In this document: positions 55,516 to 64,000 of the stretch, in pieces
Layout: every line of letters begins with the position of its first letter
How positions within the stretch are numbered: position 1 is the first letter of the stretch
NCBI RefSeq assembly: GCF_032452875.1
Contig: NC_083868.1
Span: forward strand, 40,342,537-40,406,536
DNA length: 64,000 nucleotides
From: Bos javanicus
Taxonomy: Eukaryota; Chordata; Mammalia; Artiodactyla; Bovidae
Direction of reading: 5' to 3'
Position numbers and translations under genes: made by a program
Notes under the pieces: generated by a model
The model's database searches: none
Told to the model about the DNA's origin: nothing
What the model saw: only the letters and a program-made list of their open reading frames with translations

Positions 55516-55672
55516 ACTTTATTTATTTATTTATTTTTTTAAATTTTATTTAATTTTTAAACTTTACATAATTGGATTAGTTTTGCCAAATATCAAAATG
55601 AATCCACCAGAGGTATACATGTGTTCCCCATCCTGAACCCTCCTCCCTCCTCCCTCCCTGTACCATCCCTCT
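55516..55672 (-). mobile_element. Ruminant L1 3' end
   Basis: Reverse-strand tail: (TTTA)n then ACATAATTGGATTAGTTTTGC, ATCAAAATGAATCCACCAG and TCCTCCCTCCTCCCTCCCTG. It ends at TACCATCCCTCTG. TACTTT on both sides suggests a target duplication. Confidence 0.88.
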
Positions 55673-55714
55673 GTACTTTTTGACCCCTTTCACTCAGCTA
55701 TAGCCATCATGATG

Positions 55715-55930
55715 ACTATAGCTAATAACATTATTGCATATTTGAAATTTGCTGAGAGAGTAGACCTTAAAAGTCCCCATCATATGAAAAATTTTTGTAT
55801 GTAGTTTGGTGATGAATGTTAACTACATTTATCATGGAGCTCATTTTGTAATATATTCAAATACCAGATCATTATGTCATATACCTGAAGTCAGTGTGTT
55901 ACATGCCAATTATACCTCAGTAACAAAAGA
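55715..55930 (+). mobile_element. Old L1M 3' UTR
   Basis: GATGACTATAGCTAATAACA, GAGAGAGTAGACCTTAAAAG, GTGATGAATGTTAACTAC and ATCATTATGTCATATACCTG, then CAATTATACCTCAGTAAC, follow the + strand of an old L1 3' UTR to its end. Confidence 0.82.
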
Positions 55931-57286
55931 ATGATGCATTCCTTGAAATATAACAGAGATTAGTGCTGCCATCAAATACTTGAAAGCTAAAAAATATATG
56001 AATTCCCATGATATATGTTTATTTCTGCTTGGCAAAGCAAAAGCCAGATTGTGGAGAAAAACTCTAGATAGTACAAATTTAGTCAGGTTCTGGTGTTTAT
56101 CCTTGTTTGATTATACTTGGATTTGTTAACAATCGTAAAAAAAAAGTCATCTCACTTCCTGTATCTGCGATTAAATTATTGACCCAGCAAGTGTTTCATT
56201 GCCGTACCTAACAGCAAAGATATTAAGAATGAATGTGTTTTCCCCCAGTTTGGAATTTGAAAGGATTTACTAGACTCTATAGTGCATTCTAACATGAAGC
56301 TTTTATTTAAGGATAATCAATACAGAGTAAGAAAAGAAAGAAAATGCAAACAAGCATCAGGAATCTCAGGTGACTCTCTAACTTTGTGCACTCTTCTGAC
56401 TTTCTGTCTTCAACCCTCCAAGACATTTGCCAGGAATATTGACTCTAAAAGAGTTCCAGGGAGTTCTCAGTGGGAGACCTTTGGTCAATAGTCCCCTTGG
56501 TCAATAATCAAGCCTCATTTGTCACACTAATTAGGTGAGTTGCAAACCATTAGTTTGTATAGGCTATTCATTTATTCACTCTTTCACTCATTGTTTAGTC
56601 AACTCAGCCTAAACCTTACCATATGAAGATGGCAAAACTCAGGATTCAGTTTCAATCTCCTTTCTCTGACTCTTCTATACAATATTCTCTTTCCTAACAT
56701 TGATATGTTTGGTTTGGTAACATATTGTTCAGTAATATCTGCCCATATTTGATATTGTCCCACAAATTATTAGATTATTTTATTAGAATTTAAATGATCA
56801 TATAAATGATGATGATTCTCAAGAAAAGTCTAATTTTTTTCCTGAAAAATCTAATTTTTTTCCTGACTTCCAGGTTCTTATTTGTCACTGTTTTTACTGC
56901 TTACTCCCAATAAGTATTGAGCAACCTTTTAAAGTTTAACATTTCCACAATGATACTAATCATACCCACTGAAATTGTCCATCCTTCTATTTTCCTATTT
57001 TCGTGGATAGCACGAGGACATGCTTAGAGGCTCACATCAAATATTGACTCTAATCATGAACTCCTTCTTTTTCTATTTTTTTTTTGTTTTTGTTTTTTTA
57101 CAGCCCCATCCAATCTACTTTCTTCACTTCCTGAGTTTCCATTTTTATTGGGTTCATTGAATACTTAGTTAACTTAATGAGACAAAGTCTAACATGGTTC
57201 CTAATAATGTGGGAGATTTTCATTTTGGGGCGTAAAAAGGACAGATGGGAAAAAGGCATTAGTGTGCCCAGAGCCTGTCTCAAAGC
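55931..57286. other. Mostly single-copy, no gene seen
   Basis: A tandem repeat of about 20 bases, TCTAATTTTTTTCCTGAAAAA (less than two full copies), lies at about 56829-56866. A 69-codon + frame at 56282-56491 has no domain. Poly-T at 57076-57085. Confidence 0.45.
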
Positions 57287-58890
57287 TGTTGGTGTTGTTT
57301 AGTAACTAAGTTGTGTCTCTTTTGTAAGTGCTGCACTCAATATGCCAGCAAATTTGGAAAACTCAGCAGTGGCCACAGGACTGGAAAAGGTCAGTTTTCA
57401 TTCCAATCCCAAAGAAAGGCAATGTCAAAGAATGCTCAAACTACTGCACAATTGCACTCCTCTCACAAGCTAGTAAAGTAATGCTCAAAATTCTCCAAGC
57501 CAGGCTTCAGCAATACATAAACTGTGAACTTTCTGATGTTCAAGCTGTTTTTAGAAAAGGCAGAGGAACCAGAGATCAAATTGCCAACATCTGCTGGATC
57601 ATCAAAAAAGCAAGAGAGTTCCAGAAAAACATCTATTTCTGCTTTATTGACTATGCCAAAGCCTTTGACTGTGTGGATCACAATAAACTGTGGAAAATTC
57701 TGAAAGAGATGGGAATACCAGACCACCTGATCTGCCTCTTGAGAAATCTGTATGCAGGTCAGGAAGCAACAGTTAGAACTGGACATGGAACAACAGACTG
57801 GTTCCAAATAGGAAAAGGAGTACGTCAAGGCTGTATATTGTCACTCTGCTTATGTAACTGATACGCAGAGGACATCATGAGAAATGCTGGGCTGGAAGAA
57901 GCACGAGCTGGAATCAAGATTGCCAGGAGAAATATCAATAACCTCAGATATGCAGATGACACCACCTTTATGGCAGAAAGTGAAGAGGAACTAAAAAACC
58001 TCTTGATGAAAGTGAAAGTGAAGAGTGAAAAAGTTGGCTTAAAGCTCAACATTCAGAAAACTAAGATCATGGCATCTGGTCCCATCACTTCATGGGAAAT
58101 AGATGGGGAAACAGTGGAAACAGTGTCAGACTTTAGTTTTGGGGGGCTCCAAAATCAGTGCAGATGGTGATTGCAGCCATGAAATTAAAAGACGCTTACT
58201 CCTTGGAAGGAAAGTTATGACCAAGCTAGATAGCATATTGAAAAGCAGAGATATTACTTTGTCAACAAAGGTCCATCTAGTCAAGGCTATGGTTTTCCCG
58301 TGGTTATGTATGGACGTGAGGGTTGGACTGTGAAGAAGGCTGAGCATTGAAGAATTGATGCTTTTGAACGGTGTTGTTGGAGAAGACTCTTGGACTCCCT
58401 TGGACTGCAAGGAGATCCAACCAGTCCATTCTGAAGGAGATCAGCCCTGGGATTTCTTTGGAAGCAATGATGCTAAAGCTGAAACTCCAGTACTTTGGCC
58501 ACCTCATGCGAAGAGTTGACTCATTGGAAAAGACTCTGATGCTGGGACGGATTGGGGGCAGGAGGAGAAGGGGACGACAGAGGATGAGATGGCTGGATGA
58601 CATCACTGGCTCAATGGACGTGAGTCTGAGTGAACTCCGGGAGTCGGTGATGGGCAGGGAGGCCTCGCGTGCTGCGGTTCATGGGGTCTCAAAAAGTCGG
58701 ACACGACTGAGCGACTGAACTTAACTGAACTGAGACTGTAGCCTTCCAGGCTACTCTGTCCATGGGATTTTCCAGGCAAGAATACTAGAGTGGGTTGCAT
58801 TTAGCTCTTCAGGGAATCTTCCAGGGATTGAACCCACATCTCCTGCATTAGCAGCAGATTCTTTATCACTGAGCCACCAGGGAAACTCCT
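57287..58890 (-). mobile_element. Bov-tA SINE split by a BovB
   Basis: The left piece (57287-57325) is the reversed Bov-A 3' end, GTTGGTGTTGTTTAGTAAC and TAAGTTGTGTCTC. After the BovB, the right piece (58733-58890) resumes GACTGTAGCCTTCCAGGC and continues to the reversed tRNA head (TTATCACTGAGCCACCAGGG). Roughly 15 consensus bases are missing at the break. The SINE is therefore older than the BovB inside it. Confidence 0.85.
57326..58732 (+). mobile_element. BovB LINE with the longest clean RT frame
   Basis: Runs from the start of RT to the exact 3' end (GAACTTAACTGAACTGA). The frame at 57328-57861 spans 177 codons of the RT domain, including RKGRGTRDQIANI, FCFIDYAKAFDCVDHNKLWK and the KGVRQGCILS box. 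It ends in a TGA just before the palm active site. YADD itself (near 57954) is intact in the next frame segment (57877-58170). Another segment (58371-58718) holds the C-terminal tail. It inserted into a Bov-tA. The stop and frameshifts make it inactive. Confidence 0.94.
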
Positions 58891-58974
58891 CAAAATTGTA
58901 GATTATTATTATAAAGATCCTTTGTAAGATGACTCTTCTCAGTGTCCCAGTTTGTTTCACCCTTTGCCTTATTC

Positions 58975-59240
58975 TTACTCAGATTTTATATTTTATTCAT
59001 GATTACACCTTTTTCAGAAAAATTTTTCTGATGCCTCCCAAGTAGTGTTAGAAATCCTTTTAGCTACATAAATAACACTACTCCACATATTTCCATTAAA
59101 TCGTGAATTGTACAGTATTATGACTATATTATTGTTGTCACTGAAATGTAAATCCCATAAGGTCAGAGTCCATATTTGTATTTTTTAAATACATGGGCCA
59201 TATTAAAGTCTCAATAATTTTTGAATGAATCACTGAATAA
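58975..59240 (+). mobile_element. Possible L2 3'-end fragment
   Basis: TTTTCTGATGCCTCCCAAG, AAATCCCATAAGGTCAGAGTC, CATATTTGTATTTTT and AAAGTCTCAATAATTTTTGAATG follow the L2 3' end pattern, in which AATAAATATTTGTTGAATGAATG closes the element. Diverged. Confidence 0.6.
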
Positions 59241-60062
59241 TTAAATATTTGGTGTTGCTTTTAGAGTGTGTACATTTGAATTTCAGCAACTAAAAAGTAT
59301 TGTCTCTGCAGATAACATTTTAGGAAAAACAGACTTTATAAAGTAATAACATTGCTTATGTAAAGAAACTGTCAGATAAACAAACACATCATTAACTAAA
59401 AGGTATTAGTGTAAAGTACTCTTTCACATACTATATTTTGGAACTTTGTGAAACATTAATAATTTTAAAAATGAAATGTTTCTGGTTCAATAGTGAATAT
59501 CATGGTACATTCAGAAATGGTATGGTCTTTGGAACATTTTTTCCAGGCACTGATGCAATAGCTTTATCCACTTTAAACACCACAGTAGTTACTAAAACAG
59601 AAAAATTCCCAGGAGAAAATATCTTACTGTCAGCAACATTTAGCTCTTGTCCTAATCCTTCCTAAACCAGTTATTCTAATTAACATTTCAAACAAACATC
59701 CCAAAGGGTAGGCTCAAAGTACAATCTACTTTTCTTCAAAGGGGAAACCCTATGTTATCTCCCAAGAATAAATTCTTTATTTTCCTGGATATCCCTTTAA
59801 AACACTTCACTGACACTTTTATGAGTCAGAGACCTGAATCTGCAGCTTCATATATTATATATGCAATGAGTTGCATGTTTTAGAACAGCTGTATCTACAC
59901 TAATTAGCAGGTCCAATTGAATTTCACCAAGAAAATGGTTTCAGAAAATCAAATTTGGCTGAATATTAAAATGTAACTGGTCTTTGTAATTGCACATAAC
60001 CTATTTGATAATGTTATACTTTCAAATTATAAATTCTTAGTTTTTTTTTTTTTTCAAAACTG
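59241..60062. other. Single-copy stretch, no gene seen
   Basis: A 75-codon + frame at 59438-59665 lacks recognisable domains. A T run at 60041-60054 precedes the LTR. Confidence 0.45.
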
Positions 60063-60066
60063 GTAT

Positions 60067-60747
60067 TGAAGGAGGAAACAGACAGAACAGGTTCCATCTT
60101 GAAAGCCGGACTCCATCTTGGGCTGGACTGTGGACTTTGAGCTATGCGCCCTGTATCTATAGAAATAATGCACAAACTGGAAAACCAGACCCCCTGGGTG
60201 AAGGAGCCTCAGGACTTGTACCTAGACTCGCCTTCACCTAAAGAATATACTAATTATCTCTGTAACAGAACAAAGTCATAAATCCCATTATGCTTATCAG
60301 GATATGATCACAGGCCTATTGATAATTGTCCACTGTTTAATTGTCTGGGTTTATGACACATGAATCATGGGTTAACTTTGAGCATATCTCTCTTTTAACT
60401 TGTCCAGACTGCTGCTGCTGCTGCTACTAAGTCACTTCAGTCATGTCCGACTCTTCACAACCCCATGGACTGCAGCCTACCAGGCTCTTCCGCCCATGGG
60501 ATTTTCTAGGCAAGAATACTGGAGTGGGTTGCCATTGTCTTCTCCATTGTCCAAACTAGTTTCAAGGAATTTGGGGAGGTGAGTTTGAGCACATACACTT
60601 AAGGTATATAGGGTTTTCACAAAAACTGGTCAGGGTTCTTGGCTAAGAGGAGACTCTGCCTTGGGCCCACGGGTGTAATAAATTGCACTCCACTATCTGC
60701 ATTGTCCTTCTGAGTGAGTTTGTTTCCCAGAACGGGTGGCTACAACA
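60067..60747 (+). mobile_element. Solo LTR of an endogenous retrovirus, GTAT target duplication
   Basis: The element starts TGAAGGAGGAAACAGAC and ends GGTGGCTACAACA. GTAT stands exactly on both sides (60063-60066 and 60748-60751), a 4-base duplication as in class I (gamma-like) retroviruses. A TATA-like GGTATATAGGG is at about 60603, and AATAAA at about 60679 is followed by a plausible U5. No internal viral sequence remains, so the two LTRs recombined or only one survived. A Bov-A SINE (60411-60546) sits inside. No viral coding sequence is present. I do not name the family. Confidence 0.85.
60411..60546 (-). mobile_element. Bov-A SINE nested in LTR
   Basis: A single reverse-strand Bov-A unit with a (GCTGCT)n start (the complement of its tail), GTCACTTCAGTCATGTCCG and CAAGAATACTGGAGTGG. 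TTGTCCAGACT (60400-60410) and TTGTCCAAACT (60547-60557) are an 11-base target duplication with one mismatch. It inserted after the LTR. Confidence 0.94.
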
Positions 60748-60751
60748 GTAT

Positions 60752-61387
60752 TACCATAATACCAATGCCAAATTAAGAACTACGAAGGCAGGTGCTATAA
60801 AGTTTATAAAGTCAGACTGTTGAGACACCTCTTTTACTTGCATATCATAATGATAAATCAGTTAAATACATTTGATGAATTTTTAACTCTGATGAACAAT
60901 ACAAACTTGATATAAAGAAGAAAGCTCACACTGTTGAATTTGAAGGGATAATCTTTGTCCATCTCACCTACTAACATTCTCAGTTTAAATTAAAAATGAA
61001 TTTTTCCTGGCACCCTATTAAGGATGTGTTTATGGTCAAAGTCAAAGATTGTGATTGCTTTTTTAAAAATCTTCTACATAAGACTCTGTGATTATTACAG
61101 AATGCCTTTCCATGCTTTGACATGGTTCAGGTCCTTTTCATTAAAAGTTATAAAATATCTTTTCTGTTAATATATTTTGTAAAAAAAAGAAAGTTCATAA
61201 CCATAGACTGTGAGATTCTCAAAAACCCCAAATTGCAGTAAGTGAGAAAGAGTGAAAGAGAAAGAGAGAACAAAGAGATTACCACTGACATGCTTACATA
61301 ATTTATTAGATACAGTGAATATAAATTAGCCTGAGAGTCATCTACAAAACAAGACTTAGTGGGCATGACCAAGATATTCAATCACCT
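60752..61387. other. Single-copy stretch, no gene seen
   Basis: No named repeat or gene. GAGAAAGAG-type purine-rich words lie near 61243-61277. Confidence 0.45.
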
Positions 61388-61398
61388 AAAGGTGTAAA

Positions 61399-61617
61399 GT
61401 GGACTTCCCACGTGACTCTAGTGGTAAAGAAACTGCCTACCAATGCAGAAGATGTAAGAGATGCAGGCTCGAACCCTGGGTCAGGAATATTCCCTGGAGA
61501 AAGGCATGGCAAACCCATTCTAGTATTCTTGCCTAGAGAATTAGTTGGACAGAAGAGCCTGGTGGGCTACAGTCCATAGGGTCACAAGAGTCAGATACAA
61601 CTCAAGTGACAAAGCAC
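61399..61617 (+). mobile_element. Bov-tA SINE
   Basis: GTGGACTTCCCACGTGACTC, TAGTGGTAAAGAAACTGCC and B-box CTCGAACCCTGG are followed by the Bov-A body, ending GATACAACTCAAGTGACAAAG. The target duplication is AAAGGTGTAAA (61388-61398) and AAAGGTATAAA (61618-61628). Confidence 0.94.
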
Positions 61618-61789
61618 AAAGGTATAAAATAGATGTTATTATATCAAATCTTCACTTCAAATACAGTGAATCTATTAACACATTTAATAACAAAATAAAG
61701 TCTACCTTTGCCTATTATTCAAACAGCTAATGTGTCAATCAAAGTCAAACAAGGACTTGGATGAGTTATAAATAAGCCCGTTATTACTG

Positions 61790-62325
61790 ATATCACAATG
61801 GAGAGAAGATGGACTCTTAGATCTCTTAGGTAGTTAGAATAGGAAACAGGAGTCCAGAATGGAGGGGGCTAAAAAACAAGGAAGAGAAAAGCCCGAGAAA
61901 ATAGAACAAAGGAATGTCTGAGGACCGGAGTGAGAACCTCAGGTAGAACAAACAGCACTCCTGGCTAGCCCAATTTACATAGGGCAGGCCCAGGGTGGGA
62001 AATACATATAAAAAGAGGAGCCAAAGGGCTGGGGGTCTCTTTCTCTTCTGCACACTGGGGCACTCTTCTCTTCGTGTCTTTGGGTAGACATGCCCTCATG
62101 CCTCGAGGATGGATTTTCCTGCTATTATCTAAATAAAATACAGCTGAAACACGGAGCTGTAACACTGACTTGTCTAAGAGATATAACACGGTCTGTTCAA
62201 GACCAGAGAGTTATAACACGGTCTGTCCAAGACCTGACAGCTGTGACACATTGAGGGTTTTAATGTCCCTCACTCCAAATCTTTGTTGTGATGAAACAGA
62301 ACCAAGGAGCATATACTCGCCTGAC
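61790..62325 (+). mobile_element. Probable retroviral LTR, ends uncertain
   Basis: The region has a TATA box (ACATATAAAAAGAGG near 62003) about 130 bases before AATAAAATAC (62131). After this come three related units containing TAACAC, the latter two sharing the GGTCTGTYCAAGACC word (62160-62250), then a CTTTGTTGTGATGAAACAG end-like word. GC content is higher than in the flanks. This is the U3-R-U5 plan of an LTR. No target duplication could be fixed and no viral gene adjoins it. The reverse-strand frames here are chance. Confidence 0.6.
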
Positions 62326-62444
62326 AGATCCATATGATCTGGCATTATTTACTACTGAAATCTGTTGTTCTGAGCCTTGGCATATATATGAATAATTGGA
62401 GTACTTCTTAAAACACAGGTTTCAAGAACCTAACCAGAGTTTAT

Positions 62445-64000
62445 CAGTTCAGTTGCTCAGTCATATTCAAACTCTTTGCGACTCCATGGACTGCAGCACG
62501 CCAGGCTTGCCTGTCCATTACCAACTTCCAGAGCTTATGAAAACTCATGTCCATCCAGTCACTGATGCCATCTAACTATCTTATCCTATCTCTTCCCTTT
62601 CTCCTCCCTTCTTCAATCATTTCCAGCATCAGCGTCATTTCAAATGAGTCAATTCTTCACATGAGGTGGCCAAACTGTTGGAGTTTCAGTTTCTGCATCA
62701 GTTCCTTCCAATGAATATTCAGGACTGATTTCCTTTAGCATGGACTGGTTGATCTCCCTGCAGTCCAAGGCACTCTCAAGACTCCTCTCCAACACCACAG
62801 TTCAAAAGCATCAATTCTTTAGCATTTAGCTTTCTTTATACTCCAACTCTCACATCCATACATCACTACTGGAAAAACTATGACTTTGACTAGACCGACT
62901 TTTGTTGGCAAAGTAATGTCTCTGCTTTTTAATACGCTGTATAGGTTGGTCATAACTTTTCTTCCAAGGAGCAAGTGTCTTTTAATTTCATGGCTGCAGT
63001 CACCATCTGCAGTGATTTTGGAGCCCCAAAAAATAGTCTGTCACTGTTTCCACTGTTTCCCCATCTATTTGCCAGGATGTGATGGCACTGGATGCCATGG
63101 TCTTAGTTTTCTGAATGTTGAGTGTTAAGCCAACTTTTTCACTCTCCTCTTTCACTTTCATCAAGAGGCACTTGAGTTCTTCTTTGCTTTCTGCCATAAG
63201 GGTGGTGTCATCTGCATATCTGAGGTTATTGATATTTCTCCCGGCAATCTTGATTCCAGCTTGTGCTTCAACCACTGCAATGTTTCTCATGATGTACTCT
63301 GCATATAAGTTAAATAATCAAGATGACAATATATAACCTTTATGTACTCCTTTCCCGATTTGGAACCAGTCTGTTGTTCCATGTCCAGTTCTGTTTCTTC
63401 TTGACCTGCAGACAGATTTCTCAGGAGGCAGGTCAGGAGGTCTGGTATTCCCATCACTTTAAGGATTGTCCACAGTTTGTTGTGATCCATACAGTCAAAG
63501 GCTTTGGCATAGTCAATCAAGCAAAAGTAGACGTTTTTCTGGAACTCTCTTGCTTTTTTGATGATCCAGCAAATGTTGGCAATTTGATCTCTGCCTTTTG
63601 GTTCCTCTGCCTTTTCTAAATGCAGCTTGAACATCTGGAAGTTCATGGTTCATGTACTGTTGAAGCCTGGCTTGGAGTATTTTGAGCATTACTTTGCTAG
63701 TCATTATTGGACTTCCTTGGTGGCTCACATGGTAAAGCGTCTATCTACAGTGTCAGAGACCTAGGTTTGATACCTGGGTTGGTAAGGTTCCCTGGAGAAG
63801 GAAATGGCAACCCACTCCAGTACTTCTTGCCTTGAAAATTCCATGGATGGAGGAGCTTGGTGCAGGCTACTATCCATGGGGTTGCAAAGAGTCGGGCACG
63901 ACTGAGCGACTTCACTTTCTTTCTTTGCTAGCACGTGAGATGAGTGCAATTGTGTGGTAGTTTGAACATTCTTTGGCATTGCCTTTCTTTGGGATTGGAA
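62445..64000 (-). mobile_element. BovB LINE, runs off window end, interrupted
   Basis: From the 3' end (CAGTTCAGTTGCTCAGTCAT) through the post-RT part to the RT and linker regions. The active site is YADD near 63210. Frames at 63000-63290 and 63287-63646 carry RT words (KIAGRNINNLRYADDTTLMA, FCLIDYAKAFDCMDHNKLW) with frame breaks at about 63287 and 63400. Near 63593 a short misplaced word replaces part of the GRGTRDQIANI region. A Bov-tA (63701-63922) splits it, and the BovB resumes at CTAGCACGTGAGATGAGTGC to the window edge. It continues beyond the window. Confidence 0.93.
63701..63922 (+). mobile_element. Bov-tA SINE nested in BovB
   Basis: GGACTTCCTTGGTGGCTCAC, ATGGTAAAGCGTCTATC and B-box GTTTGATACCTGGG are followed by a Bov-A body close to consensus, ending GGGCACGACTGAGCGACTTC and a CTTTCTTT tail. 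CTTTGCTAG occurs at 63692-63700 (with the preceding base) and 63923-63931 as the target duplication. The first few bases (TCATTATT) are extra to the SINE head. Confidence 0.93.

Noticed and set aside
1..64000. A previously undescribed gene system
   Set aside because: I looked for conserved frame pairs, operon-like spacing, novel repeats and RNA structure. All dense signal is explained by known transposon families; what remains unexplained is small (51491-51873 and 61790-62325).

Overview
This window is nuclear DNA of a pecoran ruminant (cattle, sheep, goat or a close relative). The evidence is its repeat families: BovB LINEs of the RTE clade, tRNA(Glu)-derived Bov-tA SINEs, dimeric Bov-A2 SINEs, older CHR SINEs shared by whales, hippos and ruminants, and ruminant-type L1 3' ends. 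The species cannot be fixed from this sequence alone.

I find no host protein-coding gene. There is no open frame over about 190 codons, and no run of exons with convincing splice sites. No tRNA, rRNA or CRISPR array is present. The open frames that look like protein are nearly all broken copies of the BovB reverse-transcriptase polyprotein. The best reading is intergenic or deep intronic sequence.

Layout. Positions 1-3000 are mostly single-copy, with one old MER20 DNA transposon. Positions 3000-13600 hold eight BovB pieces, several SINEs and L1 tails. This part includes a 2 kb BovB insertion (6653-8702) whose 5' quarter is inverted and whose flanks carry a 14-base target duplication. Positions 13600-19600 are a mosaic of L1 remnants: a 3' tail with a 23-base target duplication, a 5'-inverted tail, and an internally deleted copy that keeps its 5' UTR. 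Positions 20300-26900 carry tandem BovB copies, a reverse-strand retroviral LTR with a (GA)n microsatellite, and old L1 or HAL1 sequence. Positions 26900-29800 are comparatively repeat-poor.

Positions 29800-38700 form the densest BovB block, with copies in opposite orientations that could fold into long hairpins. Positions 39000-46300 hold SINEs and a decayed L1 ORF2 carrying a younger L1 tail inside it. Positions 47500-57300 are mainly single-copy, with two short mariner-type elements, a 5'-inverted young L1 with a perfect 13-base target duplication, and a possible processed retrocopy. Positions 57300-64000 contain a BovB inserted in a Bov-tA, a solo LTR with a GTAT duplication, a second probable LTR, and a BovB that runs off the window end with a Bov-tA inside it.

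BovB covers about 17 kb of the 64 kb by my hand tally. BovB enzymes are understood to mobilise the Bov-A and Bov-tA SINEs, so most of the recent change here can be ascribed to one RTE system plus L1. No new gene system is evident. The most informative content is structural: target duplications, 5' inversions and nesting order. Boundaries were read by eye and may be off by a few to tens of bases; family names come from recognised consensus sequence, not a database search.
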